Shown: positions 33,746 to 43,994 of the stretch, piece after piece | Layout of the letters: each line of letters starts with the position of its first letter | Position numbering within the stretch: position 1 is the stretch's first letter | Source: Cytophagaceae bacterium | GTDB taxonomy: Bacteria; Bacteroidota; Bacteroidia; Cytophagales; JAIYAX01 | Direction: 5' to 3' | Length of the DNA: 64,000 bases | Assembly (NCBI GenBank): GCA_027488815.1 | Contig: JAIYAX010000006.1 | Coordinates: 98,185-162,184, forward strand | Position numbers and translations under genes: made by a program | The notes under the pieces: model-generated | Database searches by the model: none | What the model was told of the DNA's origin: nothing | The model's input: only the letters and a program-made list of their open reading frames with translations

Positions 33746-34978
33746 ATGTTTGATTTGCTCAAGAAATTCGAAGAAACTGCTCCGGAAATTGTATTTGAAT
33801 GGTCTGACTCAGAAACGGATGCAAAGGGATGGGTGGTCATTAACAGCCTGAGGGGTGGCGCTGCGGGCGGAGGCACCCGCATGAGAAAAGGTCTTGATAA
33901 AAGGGAAGTAGAGTCCTTGGCCAAAACCATGGAGGTGAAGTTTACCGTTTCTGGACCTTCGATTGGCGGAGCCAAATCAGGAATCAACTTCGATCCGGCA
34001 GACCCCAGAAAAGCAGGTGTGCTTCGCAGGTGGTACAAAGCGGTTTTTCCTCTGCTCAAAAACTATTATGGTACAGGGGGTGACCTCAATGTTGATGAAA
34101 TACATGAAGTAATTCCCATCACTGAAATGTACGGACTTTGGCACCCTCAGGAAGGTGTAGTCAACGGTCATTTCAACCCAACTGAACCTCAAAAAATCAA
34201 AGTGATAGGGCAGTTGAGACAGGGAGTCAGCAAGGTGCTGGAAGACAGCAGGTTTTCACCGGACGTACGCCGTAAATATACGGTAGCTGACATGATCACC
34301 GGCTATGGAGTAGCGGAGGCAGTCAGGCATTACTATGAACTTTGGGGGGGTGAAATGCATGGTAAAAAGGCCATTATTCAGGGCTGGGGAAATGTTGGAG
34401 CTGCCGCCGCCTATTTTCTAGCTCAAAAAGGAGTACGAATTAGTGGAATCATCGATCGTGCGGGGGGCCTGATTGATCCAAATGGCTTAAGCCCTGAAAT
34501 GGTGAAAAGGCTATTCCTTGACCGGGTAGAAAACAAATTACAGGCCACTACCCTCTTGAGCTTTGAACAGATCAACGAAATGGTTTGGAGCTCGGGAGCT
34601 GAAATCTTTATTCCTGCTGCCGCTTCAAGGCTAGTCACCCAGTCACAAGTAGATCAGATGGTCAAAAATGGACTTGAAGTCATTTCTTGCGGGGCAAATG
34701 TGCCTTTTGCTGATTCAGAGATATTCTTTGGGCCAATCGCAGGATATGCCGATGAACATGTGGCCGTCATTCCTGATTTTGTCGCCAATTGCGGAATGGC
34801 AAGGGTGTTTGCCTACCTTATGCAGGCTAACGCAGAGATAACGGATGAAGCCATTTTTCAAGATACGTCGGCCACCATCAGAAAGGCCCTGGAGAAGACA
34901 CTGGCACTGAGCACTAAAAAAGTGCATTTGGCAAAAAACAGCATGGAAATAGCTTTGAAACAACTCATTCAACCTTGA
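33746..34978 (+). CDS. Glu/Leu/Phe/Val dehydrogenase family enzyme
   Basis: 410 aa from ATG 33746. SLRGGAAGGGTRMRKG (substrate loop), GPSIGGAKSGINFDP (conserved lysine), TGGDLNVDEI (aspartate) and IQGWGNVGAAAAYFLA (NAD-binding glycines) identify the family. It is longer than, and clearly different from, the leucine dehydrogenase at 12.8 kb and closer in length to glutamate dehydrogenases. Amino-acid specificity cannot be set from sequence alone. Own promoter overlaps the end of anmK. Confidence 0.85.
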   Translation: MFDLLKKFEETAPEIVFEWSDSETDAKGWVVINSLRGGAAGGGTRMRKGLDKREVESLAKTMEVKFTVSGPSIGGAKSGINFDPADPRKAGVLRRWYKAVFPLLKNYYGTGGDLNVDEIHEVIPITEMYGLWHPQEGVVNGHFNPTEPQKIKVIGQLRQGVSKVLEDSRFSPDVRRKYTVADMITGYGVAEAVRHYYELWGGEMHGKKAIIQGWGNVGAAAAYFLAQKGVRISGIIDRAGGLIDPNGLSPEMVKRLFLDRVENKLQATTLLSFEQINEMVWSSGAEIFIPAAASRLVTQSQVDQMVKNGLEVISCGANVPFADSEIFFGPIAGYADEHVAVIPDFVANCGMARVFAYLMQANAEITDEAIFQDTSATIRKALEKTLALSTKKVHLAKNSMEIALKQLIQP

Positions 34979-35054
34979 AAGAGATTTGAACATCGGTGAT
35001 TATTCATTAGATTGGCATCTTTTTAACAGACACTACTACTTCTTTATTTCAAAC

Positions 35055-35450
35055 ATGACCTTCTTTAAAAATTCCTCAGTTTTGGCATTGATGATTGCCA
35101 TGTTTTTGGTGTCCTGTGGTGGCACTCCAAAAGCAGACAAAGTACTTCAGGGAGAGTGGAGTATTTCACAACTTAATCTTGCGGGTAACGAATTAGACAA
35201 AGAAATGCTGGAGGGCTCCTACATGCGTTTCGGTGAAGCCGGTAAGTTTGAAGAAAACATGGTTGGTGACAGTCATGCCGGTATCTTTAAAATCAATCCT
35301 GAGGGCAGTGGTTTCTCCGTCACTTACGACGGAGAAGAGGGTGAGGGTGAGCACTACACCATTTCATCGATCACTGCTGAAAAAATAACGATTGAAGGTG
35401 AGTCTCACGGCATGAAAAGGACACTCACATTGGAAAAGGCGAAGAAGTAA
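35055..35450 (+). CDS. Lipocalin-like small lipoprotein
   Basis: 131 aa from ATG 35055, chosen because MTFFKNSSVLALMIAMFLVSC gives a lipoprotein signal; the track start is 23 codons earlier. The mature part, LQGEWSISQLNLAGNEL ... MRFGEAGKFEENM ... YTISSITAEKITIEGES, has the GxW start and beta-strand rhythm of lipocalin-like Bacteroidota lipoproteins. Ligand unknown. Confidence 0.7.
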   Translation: MTFFKNSSVLALMIAMFLVSCGGTPKADKVLQGEWSISQLNLAGNELDKEMLEGSYMRFGEAGKFEENMVGDSHAGIFKINPEGSGFSVTYDGEEGEGEHYTISSITAEKITIEGESHGMKRTLTLEKAKK

Positions 35451-35469
35451 CCCTAGTGTCAACTCTGGC

Positions 35470-36183
35470 ATGTGCTACAACATTGCCTTTCTCACCAAAA
35501 GACAGAAAGTCTACGAAAAGCGCTACGGAGCCAAATTTGACCAGCCTGAGCTGATACAACCCATGTATCATTCCAATGGATTTGGACATCCGGAGGTACC
35601 GGTGATCAGTTCCGATTTTCCAAAAGAATTTACGTTTATGGCCTGGGGTCTGGTTCCTTTCTGGGTAAAGGACCAGCTGGCAGCAGAAAAGATAAAGCAA
35701 CAAACCCTTAATGCTCGTTGGGAGACATTAGGAGAAAAACCTGCCTTTCGTGAGGCTTACAAACATCGGAGATGCCTCGTTCCGGTGGATGCTTTTTTCG
35801 AACATCAACAATTGGGCAAACGAAAGCAAGCCTATCTGATCAAATTGAAAGGAGACCAGGTAATGACCTTGGCAGGGGTATATGAAACCTGGCGATCCAG
35901 CCTGAATGGCAGTGTCTATCAGGGTTTTTCAATAGTGACACAGGCAGCGCAGCCATTGATGGAGACCATTCATAACACTAGCAATGAAGCTGGTCCCAGA
36001 CAACCACTCATTTTGGCAAAAGAGGAAGAAGGCAAATGGTTATTTGAGCAGGGGTATATGCCAGTTGGAATCGCTGATGAAGATTTGGAGGCTTACCCTG
36101 TGTCGCCTCTCAGTGGAAAGAAATACCCAGGTAACTCTCCTAAACTATGGGAGAGAGCTGAGCCGGAGGCAAGTTTATTTTAA
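35470..36183 (+). CDS. SOS response-associated peptidase family protein (SRAP/YedK/HMCES)
   Basis: 237 aa. Cys2 directly after the initiator Met (MCYN) is the nucleophile that crosslinks to abasic sites. FMAWGLVPFWVKD, TLNARWET, RRCLVPVDAFFEH (conserved Glu) and METIHN (conserved His) follow in family order. SRAP proteins shield abasic sites in single-stranded DNA. The usual RMP after HN is replaced by TSNEAGPRQPLIL, a visible family variation. Ends in a 9-bp tail-to-tail overlap with the next gene. Confidence 0.92.
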   Translation: MCYNIAFLTKRQKVYEKRYGAKFDQPELIQPMYHSNGFGHPEVPVISSDFPKEFTFMAWGLVPFWVKDQLAAEKIKQQTLNARWETLGEKPAFREAYKHRRCLVPVDAFFEHQQLGKRKQAYLIKLKGDQVMTLAGVYETWRSSLNGSVYQGFSIVTQAAQPLMETIHNTSNEAGPRQPLILAKEEEGKWLFEQGYMPVGIADEDLEAYPVSPLSGKKYPGNSPKLWERAEPEASLF

Positions 36184-38835
36184 TACCTCAATCCAGCCTT
36201 TGTAGCTCTCATCAGGGCCACTCAAGTCAAGAACATAATAATATGCCCCTGCTACCACATCTGAAGGTGGCCAGTTATTTTGATAGTTATCAGATTTGAA
36301 AACCACCCTTCCCCATCGGTTAAGAATTTGAAGCTGGTTCTGAGCGTATAAAGAAAGGTTTTCAATCTTGAACAGGTCATTAAAACCATCACCATTCATG
36401 GTAACCATGTTAGGGATGAAGAGGGAGGCTTCCTTTCTAATTTCTAAAATATTCGACCAAGAGGATGCCTGTTGATCCGCTCTGATGGCCCTAACTCGAT
36501 AACCAAATGTTGTATTCTGCTTAAACTCTGGAATTATGATACTAGTGTCTATTGTTTGGAGCAGCAATGAAAATCCTGTTTCCCCTGGTCTCCTGATAAA
36601 CACTTCATACCTAAGTACTCCGACTGGCCAATTCACATACTTATTCCACTTCAATTGAAATAAACCAGAAGAGGGTACTGTATCATATCGAAGCAGAATG
36701 GTCTGATGAAATGGGGTTCTCCTTGTGGTTATACAATTTAATTTTTCATTCACATAGTAACGGTAAATCTGATTAGATGTATTCAAATTGAGGTCTCTGA
36801 ATTCATTCGTTGAATTATCAATCAAGCCTAAGTAAAGGGGCGATGAAGAGCCCGTTGAGTCTCTTGTGACATAAATGGAGTCCTGGTTAATTCCGGTTCT
36901 TGAAAACAAAAGAACAATATCCTGATCTAATAGGAAATCAGTTGAGACAGATTTAATACTTGTGGTAGGCTGAATAATCGTCTGAAAAAAGATATTCTGA
37001 AATGCAGTATTCTGACATCCAGTATTTGTATTCGTAACGTTTAGTAAATATGATATGGGATACGATAAAGGGTTCAATGAAGGTGGCTTGAAATAGGTTT
37101 GACTTAAAAAAGGATTAGACAAGTTGATCTGAGGACTCCATTCATACGTTAATCCAGGTAATGCAGGTGTACCAATCAAAATACTGTCAAGTGAACAGAT
37201 AATGGCGGACTGTAAAAAAGGAGCTGCAGGTCTTGGGAGGACTTGGATATTTATACTGTCTTCATAAACACATGTTCCGATTGAGGCACGATATTTTATA
37301 AAAAAGCTTCCTGGACTATTTGCAAAATAATTTAATGAACTACCACTAAAAATATTATTTCCAATTAACCAACTGTGTGACGCCCCAGGAAGCATTGTCC
37401 CAGTAAGCAAAATATTATTGAATTCACATATTGAAGTATCATTATTAATAATTCGAATTGAATCAGAACAAGGTGCTGGTGGGGGGCAGTTGACTTTGTT
37501 TATTGGGCTGGAGACGATCGTCGAATTTGATAAAAATACATACTGTAAAGGAGAAGCTAGAACAGAAATTGCTTGTATGTTAACCGGTAGTGGTGCTGTT
37601 GAAACTGAGACAGGGTAAGATAATACCGAACAGCTATTCTGACCCAAACAGTTAAAAGCAAAAATCTTGGCTCTGTTTGAGCCTGTTCCGTAATCAGTGG
37701 CTGTCGCTCTAAAAGTATTATCCTGCATTTCTGCAACTTTCTCTAGTTCACTTACAAGTGAGGCATTACTTGAATTTTTTGATGACCAGATAAGATTTCC
37801 GCTTGGGCTAATCTTAATATAAATATTCTGATAGTTTGGGAATTTATCAACATTAGTTACTGCAGTCATTAGAAAATTTCCGTCCTGAAGTCTTATACAT
37901 TCTGTTGTTATATCATCCCCGGAGGTTCCGAATTGTCGGGACCAAATGACTTGTCCATTGCTACTATTAAATCTTATTGCGAACATATTTACTCCCAGAA
38001 AAGAGCTAAAGCCTCTGTTGTATCCAAAAGCTATATATTCATTACTACTTACTCTATGAGTCGAAATGTTTGTGTCATTGTTAGGTCCTCCATGTCTGTA
38101 ACTCCAGATAATATTCAGGCCAGTTGAATCAGTCTTAAAGAAGAAGCCGTCATAAATAGGCCCTCCGGTAAATCCGTTGACCAAGAAACCTCCATCAGTA
38201 TCTTGTTTCAAGTCATAAGTAAAACTTCCTGCTTGAAGTTGATATTGCCTTTGCCACAACAAGGTTCCTGAAGAACTCAATCTGCATAGTACAGCATTGT
38301 TCGGGCCTGAACCATTGCTTGAAAAGGAAAGAAAGCAAGCAAATGCAAATCCACCATCATTGGTTTGAATGATGTGCTGCCCATTAACATTTAAATTACC
38401 TTGCAATTTTGAAGACCATACTACATTAAAATTACTATCAAGTCGAACAATAATTGCCTCATTTAGACCAGAATTATTTATAATTCCTATTGCAATAAAT
38501 CCATTATTAGCTAATCGCCTATGTGTTTTCAAGATGATGGAAGTACTGCTATTAAGTTGTCTGGCACTAATGATGTTCCCAACACTATCCAAAGTTACAA
38601 AAGCAGGTATAGTATTTCCGTTGACTTGCCTCTCTAAAATAAAATTTGATGAGTTATTTGGTAATTGAACTATTGACTGGCTTCTTGAATTCTCAATAAT
38701 GTCAAACTCAAATGTCTTTGTCAATAACGAACAATTTGAACTAACAACTCCCTTGTACTCAGGTATCTGAGCTTTAACTGTGTAATAATGTTGAAATATA
38801 CAGATGAAGGTAAAGTATAAATAATATTTGTACAT
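36175..38835 (-). CDS. Gliding-motility CTERM (T9SS type B) secreted protein
   Basis: 886 aa. The N-terminus (YYLYFTFICIFQHYYTVKAQ) is a signal peptide. The first half contains WD/kelch-like strand repeats (NDGGFAFACFLSFSSNG, TDGGFLVNGFTGG); the middle has Ig/PKD-like segments (SICEFNNILLTG); the last 75 residues carry the gliding-associated C-terminal domain: PNMVTMNGDGFNDLFKI, LQILNRWGRVVFKS, AGAYYYVLDL, YKGWIEVLK. Exported by T9SS to the cell surface. A near-consensus TATATTTG box lies 15 nt before the ATG. Confidence 0.88.
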   Translation of the reverse strand: MYKYYLYFTFICIFQHYYTVKAQIPEYKGVVSSNCSLLTKTFEFDIIENSRSQSIVQLPNNSSNFILERQVNGNTIPAFVTLDSVGNIISARQLNSSTSIILKTHRRLANNGFIAIGIINNSGLNEAIIVRLDSNFNVVWSSKLQGNLNVNGQHIIQTNDGGFAFACFLSFSSNGSGPNNAVLCRLSSSGTLLWQRQYQLQAGSFTYDLKQDTDGGFLVNGFTGGPIYDGFFFKTDSTGLNIIWSYRHGGPNNDTNISTHRVSSNEYIAFGYNRGFSSFLGVNMFAIRFNSSNGQVIWSRQFGTSGDDITTECIRLQDGNFLMTAVTNVDKFPNYQNIYIKISPSGNLIWSSKNSSNASLVSELEKVAEMQDNTFRATATDYGTGSNRAKIFAFNCLGQNSCSVLSYPVSVSTAPLPVNIQAISVLASPLQYVFLSNSTIVSSPINKVNCPPPAPCSDSIRIINNDTSICEFNNILLTGTMLPGASHSWLIGNNIFSGSSLNYFANSPGSFFIKYRASIGTCVYEDSINIQVLPRPAAPFLQSAIICSLDSILIGTPALPGLTYEWSPQINLSNPFLSQTYFKPPSLNPLSYPISYLLNVTNTNTGCQNTAFQNIFFQTIIQPTTSIKSVSTDFLLDQDIVLLFSRTGINQDSIYVTRDSTGSSSPLYLGLIDNSTNEFRDLNLNTSNQIYRYYVNEKLNCITTRRTPFHQTILLRYDTVPSSGLFQLKWNKYVNWPVGVLRYEVFIRRPGETGFSLLLQTIDTSIIIPEFKQNTTFGYRVRAIRADQQASSWSNILEIRKEASLFIPNMVTMNGDGFNDLFKIENLSLYAQNQLQILNRWGRVVFKSDNYQNNWPPSDVVAGAYYYVLDLSGPDESYKGWIEVLK

Positions 38836-38850
38836 ATACTAGAATTTTAG

Positions 38851-38858
38851 CAAATATA
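38851..38858 (-). promoter_or_regulatory. -7 box TATATTTG of the gliding-CTERM gene
   Basis: Perfect TAnnTTTG on the minus strand, 15 nt before ATG 38835; part of a divergent promoter region with the methyltransferase. Confidence 0.5.
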
Positions 38859-38908
38859 GAAATATTAAAATTCATGAATGAGTTACTTACAAAAAACCCA
38901 AACTCCAT

Positions 38909-38916
38909 TAACTTTG
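38909..38916 (+). promoter_or_regulatory. -7 box TAACTTTG of the methyltransferase, 6 nt from the ATG
   Basis: Perfect TAnnTTTG, with CGATCT then ATG 38923; it lies inside the track ORF, which therefore starts too early. A weak TTAC lies 18 bp upstream. Confidence 0.6.
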
Positions 38917-38922
38917 CGATCT

Positions 38923-39852
38923 ATGAAGTACAGTTGCCCCTTATGTCATTCTCAGGATGGATCAAGACTTGAAACGATTTCAGTAGAAGATTTAAAAAAG
39001 CTTTACCACAAATCTCTGAAATTTGATGTGGGCTATCTTTTTTCAACCAGTAGTATTGATCTGGTAAGCTGCAGTAACTGTCAACTGCAATACTATTCAC
39101 CTGCCACATCAGGTGATGAAAAGTTTTACAATCGTCTTCAACAAGAAGAATGGTATTATGTGGATGAAAAGGAGGAATACCATTACTCCCAGCAGTTCAT
39201 TTTTGAAGGAGCGAAGGTCCTGGAAATAGGAAGTGGAAAAGGAGCCTTTGCCAAAAAACTATCCAAAGCAGATTATACAGGATTAGAATTCAGCACCGAG
39301 GCCATCCTAATTGCAGAAAAACAAGGGATTAAACTCGTTAACGAAAGCATTGAACAACACGCACTTGAAAACAAGAACAGCTATGATGTCGTTTGCAGTT
39401 TTCAAGTACTTGAACATGTGGAAGATATACACAACTTTGTTAAGTCTTCACTTGCTGCCCTGAAAGAAAATGGGCTAATGCTTATAAGCGTCCCTTCAGA
39501 AAACAGCTTCTTAAGCTACTCCGTAAACGATACATTGAATTTGCCTCCCCACCATATCAGCAGGTGGAAAGATGAAGTTTTCCAACATATGGCTGACCTG
39601 TTTCAACTAGAACTGGTAGCAGTTAAGCATCAACCAAGTGAGCCAATTCATTATTTCCAGTATTTCTATGCCACTTCACACATAGCTATCCGGAAATTAC
39701 TTGGCCTCCCCATTAAAAGAGTTGATCTCACTTTTATCTCAAAGTTGATCAAGCTACCCTCTTTCCTTATTTCAAAACTTCTCTTGCGGGTGGTTAATGC
39801 TGATACTATGCCATATGGCCATACAGTAACTGCTGTATTCAGGAAGAGATAA
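38923..39852 (+). CDS. Class I SAM-dependent methyltransferase with N-terminal zinc-ribbon
   Basis: 309 aa from ATG 38923. The N-terminus has CPLCHSQD and CSNC separated by about 40 residues, a likely zinc-ribbon. VLEIGSGKGAFAKKL is the SAM-binding motif I and VCSFQVLEHVEDIHNF is motif post-I/II. Such two-part proteins often methylate sugars or lipids, or act in surface polysaccharide synthesis; the substrate is not known. The start is moved from 38878 because a -7 box lies between the two. Divergent from the T9SS type B gene. Confidence 0.85.
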   Translation: MKYSCPLCHSQDGSRLETISVEDLKKLYHKSLKFDVGYLFSTSSIDLVSCSNCQLQYYSPATSGDEKFYNRLQQEEWYYVDEKEEYHYSQQFIFEGAKVLEIGSGKGAFAKKLSKADYTGLEFSTEAILIAEKQGIKLVNESIEQHALENKNSYDVVCSFQVLEHVEDIHNFVKSSLAALKENGLMLISVPSENSFLSYSVNDTLNLPPHHISRWKDEVFQHMADLFQLELVAVKHQPSEPIHYFQYFYATSHIAIRKLLGLPIKRVDLTFISKLIKLPSFLISKLLLRVVNADTMPYGHTVTAVFRKR

Positions 39853-39853
39853 C

Positions 39854-42800
39854 CTACCTAACCTCCACTGCCGGTTTATTGATCTCTGCTGCTTTTGAGT
39901 TGAAAGCTGGAACACTCTCCTGCTCCAACTTTTTAAGTTTTGCCAATTGCAAATCGATACGACCAGCAATATCTGTATAAGCCAGCTCGCATTGTGCGGG
40001 TGGCCTGGTGTCGGCAGATGAGGCCATCGAAGCGATTGAAGCCAGTTTGTTGTTGAGTTTTACAGGATAATTGAGAAGATCCTGGAAAGCTTTTGCCTTG
40101 GTTTGAATCAATTCCTCCTCAATCGCCCCCAATGTATCCAGGATGGGTTTACTGAAACTCTTTAGCGGAGCAGCTTTGGCAGTATCCAACAGTGCCCCCA
40201 TAAAGTCATTCATCTGCTTACGGATTTTTCTTAATCGGTTGATGGCCTGGTGGGTTTCGGAGAGCTTTTTATTGACTTTTAAATGAAATGCCAGCTGAGC
40301 TTCAAGATCTCCTGCTTTGATCAGTAGTCTTGGGTCTTGTTTGATCTCAAACGAAGTGGATGCCGTCAAGAGGCTATCTTCATACAAATTTGCCTTGTAG
40401 ATGCCGGGTATTGCCAAGGGGCCTGTAATGCTTCCACCCCACATCATGCTCCCTCCATCAACTGCCTCTGCATCCGGATAGCGCATATCCCATTCAAATG
40501 TATTCATCCCCTGCTCCGACATCAGCAGTCCCGGACGGCTGATTTCTTTCTCCTCATAAAAATCAGCTGAAACCTTGATGGGTTCTCCCCTCCTATTTTT
40601 AGTGCTTGAGTAGCTTATAATACTGTCTCCTGAGGCTGTGAGCAAGTAAAGCTTTAATTCTTTGGCTGGCTTTGCAGGCAACAAATAGTGAAAGGCTACT
40701 CCAGAGGCATGGTTTTGTCCTGCCTGCATGGTGCTTGAAACAAAACGGTAGCCGGGAGTTCGGTAAGCAGGCTTGGGGTTTAGCACTACTGCCTTTTGAT
40801 TTTGAAGTTGCTTGCGCTGGTGCAGAGGGCTCAGATCATCGATGACCCAAAACGACCGCCCATGTGTAGCAACTACCAGGGCTTTTTCTCTTTTCTGCAA
40901 GGCGATATCGTGTATAGGAGTTTTTGGAAGACGGTCTTCCGGCTTATATCCTATGTTGTTCAGAGCCTCCCAGGCTTCTCCATTGTTCGTTGAAAAATAT
41001 ATTCCATTCTCAGTGCCGGCATAGAGTAATCCCTTTTCATTAGGATCTTCTCTGACTACCCTGGTATAATCTGTTTCAGGAATGCCTTTCGTGATGCTTT
41101 TCCAGGTTTTTCCAAAATCTTGTGTGCGGAAGAGGTAAGGCTTGTTGTCACCCCACTTGTATCTTGTGGCTGCAATGAATGCTGTTCCTGCATCAAAAGG
41201 CGATGCCTCGATGATGGAAATCAGCGCAGCCGGTGGAAGTTCAGGAATATTGATTTTTTGCCAGGTATTTCCCTCGTCCGTACTGAGATGTACAAGTCCA
41301 TCATCGGAACCAGTCCATAAGACGCCTTTTTTAACCGGGCTTTCGGCAAAGCTGAATATCGTGCAATGAGTCTCGGCACCTGTGTTATCACCTGTAAGCA
41401 TACCACCCGATGGTTTTTGTTTGCTCTTGTCATTGCTCGTTAAATCGGGGCTTAAGGTTTGCCAGCTCATCCCTTCATCACAGGATTTGTGAACCATTTG
41501 AGAAGTGACGTACATGCAGCCTGACTCATGATGTGAAAAAACAATAGGGAAAGTCCAGTTGAACCGATACTTCATATTCTCTGCACCTGAGCCAATATGA
41601 TTTTCAGGATAAACCATTACTTGCTGCGATGTTTTTAAATGGTGGTCGTAGCGTGTAATGGATCCCATGTAATTGCCTCCAAATACTATTCCCGGCTTCG
41701 TTGGATGAGCTGCTACATAGCCTGACTCTCCGCTGGGTATTGCGTACCAGTGACTGCCGTTGATCGAATAAGAGGGGCTTCGGCTGGGGATGCAAACTGC
41801 AGAGTTGTCCTGCTGGGCTCCATAAATATTGTATGGGAAAGCATTATCAACCGAAACATGATAAAATTGGGCAGTAGGCATATCGATCTCTGTCCAATGC
41901 TGCCCACCATTTATGCTCACTTCTGCACCTCCATCACTTGCCAAAATAAGGCGCTTTGGGTCTTTTGGGTTAATCCATAGATCATGCGTGTCGCTGTGGC
42001 CGATGGGTATTTGCCTGAAGCTATTTCCTCCATCAACAGATCTGAAAAACTGAACGTTTAGCACATAAACAACCTCTGCTTTTTGAGGGTCTGCATAAAT
42101 ATGCATGTAATACCAGGGACGCTGAGTCAAGTTTTTATCTTCATTAATTCTACGCCACGTTTTGCCGGCATCGCTGCTTTTGTACAATCCGGTTTGCTTG
42201 CTTTCGACCAGGGCATAAACTGTCTTACCATCTGCTGCTGGAGCCACTCCTATTTTACCAAGCATGCCCTGTGGCATTCCGGGATTCTTTGACAATGATT
42301 TCCAGGTCTCACCACCATCTTCAGATTTATAAAGTCCGCTCCCTTTGCCACCGCTGCTCATGGTATAAGCATTTCGGAAACATTGCCAGGTAGAGGCGTA
42401 AAGAACACGTGGGTTCGTTGGGTCCATCCGAATGTCAATTCCTCCGGTACTGTCATTTATGAAAAGTGTTTTACGCCAGGTTTTTCCACCATCGATGGTC
42501 TTATAAATCCCCCTGTCAGGCCCCGGGGCAAATGGGCTACCCAAGGCCGAAACCCAAACCTGAAGAGGATCCTGAGGATGAATGACGATATGCGAAATCG
42601 CCCAGGTTTTCTCCAAACCGATTTTTGCCCATGAACTTCCCCCATCCAGACTTTTGTACATGCCATCTCCATAGGAAATATTGCCTCTGATTTCTGACTC
42701 TCCCATTCCTACATAAATCGTGTTAGGATCAGAAGGAGCAAGACTTATGGCACCTACGCTTGAGCTGGTAAATACACTATCCGAAATGACCTGCCAGTCT

Positions 42801-43033
42801 ATTCCGCCATTTTCGGTCTTCCATACTCCCCCTCCAACAGCGCCAAAATAATAGAGCTCCGGATTTGTGGGATGACCCGTGACAGCCAGAGAACGACCGG
42901 CTCTCCAAGGGCCTATACTCCTCCAACGCATCGCTTTGAGTATTTCAGTTTCAACAGCAGCGGGTTTGGTCTGTGCCTGAGTAAGTGATGCAAACAGTAA
43001 AACAAGGGCAACGATGGCAGGTAATTGTCTCAT
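39854..43033 (-). CDS. Sortilin/VPS10-like BNR-repeat secreted protein
   Basis: 1059 aa with signal peptide (IVALVLLFASLTQAQ). The first 700 residues form beta-propeller repeats with Asp-boxes: KTENGGIDWQV, KSLDGGSSWAKI, KTIDGGKTWRKT, KSEDGGETWKSL, KSSDAGKTWRRI and RTQDFGKTWKSI. A C-terminal Ig-like then helical part follows, with no recognisable T9SS tail. The family includes periplasmic or surface glycosyl-hydrolase-like propellers of unknown function in Bacteroidota. Export could be to the periplasm only. Confidence 0.85.
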   Translation of the reverse strand: MRQLPAIVALVLLFASLTQAQTKPAAVETEILKAMRWRSIGPWRAGRSLAVTGHPTNPELYYFGAVGGGVWKTENGGIDWQVISDSVFTSSSVGAISLAPSDPNTIYVGMGESEIRGNISYGDGMYKSLDGGSSWAKIGLEKTWAISHIVIHPQDPLQVWVSALGSPFAPGPDRGIYKTIDGGKTWRKTLFINDSTGGIDIRMDPTNPRVLYASTWQCFRNAYTMSSGGKGSGLYKSEDGGETWKSLSKNPGMPQGMLGKIGVAPAADGKTVYALVESKQTGLYKSSDAGKTWRRINEDKNLTQRPWYYMHIYADPQKAEVVYVLNVQFFRSVDGGNSFRQIPIGHSDTHDLWINPKDPKRLILASDGGAEVSINGGQHWTEIDMPTAQFYHVSVDNAFPYNIYGAQQDNSAVCIPSRSPSYSINGSHWYAIPSGESGYVAAHPTKPGIVFGGNYMGSITRYDHHLKTSQQVMVYPENHIGSGAENMKYRFNWTFPIVFSHHESGCMYVTSQMVHKSCDEGMSWQTLSPDLTSNDKSKQKPSGGMLTGDNTGAETHCTIFSFAESPVKKGVLWTGSDDGLVHLSTDEGNTWQKINIPELPPAALISIIEASPFDAGTAFIAATRYKWGDNKPYLFRTQDFGKTWKSITKGIPETDYTRVVREDPNEKGLLYAGTENGIYFSTNNGEAWEALNNIGYKPEDRLPKTPIHDIALQKREKALVVATHGRSFWVIDDLSPLHQRKQLQNQKAVVLNPKPAYRTPGYRFVSSTMQAGQNHASGVAFHYLLPAKPAKELKLYLLTASGDSIISYSSTKNRRGEPIKVSADFYEEKEISRPGLLMSEQGMNTFEWDMRYPDAEAVDGGSMMWGGSITGPLAIPGIYKANLYEDSLLTASTSFEIKQDPRLLIKAGDLEAQLAFHLKVNKKLSETHQAINRLRKIRKQMNDFMGALLDTAKAAPLKSFSKPILDTLGAIEEELIQTKAKAFQDLLNYPVKLNNKLASIASMASSADTRPPAQCELAYTDIAGRIDLQLAKLKKLEQESVPAFNSKAAEINKPAVEVR

Positions 43034-43073
43034 TGATTAGGGATCATGGGGCAAGATAATGAATAGGGGGAAA

Positions 43074-43964
43074 TTAGCTTTGAGCTTGAACTTGCTGTTC
43101 AGGTAGCCTCTTCTGCTTCCAACGACGGTGGGTCCAAAGCCAGAATTCAGGTCTTTCTTTAATATCAGCCTCCAGCTTTCGGGTGAACCCCTCCGTAATT
43201 GAGCCTTCTGTTGCCGTTTCAGGCTGAGCTTCCATCAGCTCGGCAAACATTTCGTAATACCCTCTTCTGATAGGTTTCATAATGGCATAAACCACAGGTG
43301 CATTAAGTTTCCTGGCAATTTTTTCCGGCCCTTGAAAAACGGGTGTGTCCTGATGAAGAAAGTCGGTCCAGTAGGCTACTTTGGGCAGAGGTGTTTGATC
43401 TGCGACAAAAGTATATGCTGTAATGCCTTTGTATTCAATTACTTGCCTGTAAACTTTAGATTTTGTGACAAGAATGGCCCCAAATTTTGAACGGGTAGCC
43501 TGTATGAGCTTCTCAAACTTCGGATTGGACAACTCCTGATAGATGATGGTGATCGGGTATCGCCATGCCAAACTCATCCCCAAGGCTGCCAATTCCCAGT
43601 TCCCATAGTGTCCAAGAACCAAGACCACACTTTTTCCCTGAGCGGCTGCCTGTTCAAACACGGAGTTATCCTTCATAAAACATCGCTTCATGGTCTCCTC
43701 TTTGCTGATCGTGAGGAGCTTCACTGTCTCCACCAAAACATCGCAAAAATACCTGAAGAACTTTCTTTCAATCTCCAATCGCTCCTGCTCAGATTTCTCC
43801 GGAAAGGAATTTGCAAGGTTCTGACGTACAACGTTTTTGCGATAACCTACTAAGTAGTAAATAATGACATACAGCCCATCCGAAACCCCATAAAGTATCC
43901 TTAAGGGCAACATGGAAAGACCATAAAGCAGAGGTAAAAAAAGATAAAAGCTCAGGGTTTGCAC
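43074..43964 (-). CDS. Lysophospholipid/lipid A acyltransferase (LpxL/HtrB family)
   Basis: 296 aa. N-terminal hydrophobic helix (FYLFLPLLYGLSMLPLRIL), then the catalytic HxxxxE motif as LGHYGNWELAA, and PITIIYQELSNPKFEKLI and FVADQTP downstream, as in lipid A late acyltransferases. GTG start at 43964. Transfers an acyl chain to lipid A or a related lipid at the inner membrane; the exact acceptor is not known. Orphan location, 40 bp downstream in position of the BNR protein gene. Confidence 0.88.
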   Translation of the reverse strand: MQTLSFYLFLPLLYGLSMLPLRILYGVSDGLYVIIYYLVGYRKNVVRQNLANSFPEKSEQERLEIERKFFRYFCDVLVETVKLLTISKEETMKRCFMKDNSVFEQAAAQGKSVVLVLGHYGNWELAALGMSLAWRYPITIIYQELSNPKFEKLIQATRSKFGAILVTKSKVYRQVIEYKGITAYTFVADQTPLPKVAYWTDFLHQDTPVFQGPEKIARKLNAPVVYAIMKPIRRGYYEMFAELMEAQPETATEGSITEGFTRKLEADIKERPEFWLWTHRRWKQKRLPEQQVQAQS

Positions 43965-43994
43965 AGGAACGAATTCGCTACTCTTTAGACGTCT

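Noticed and set aside
12815-34978. The two Glu/Leu dehydrogenases as a recent duplication
   Set aside because: Lengths, motifs and N-termini differ strongly; they are distant members of the family.
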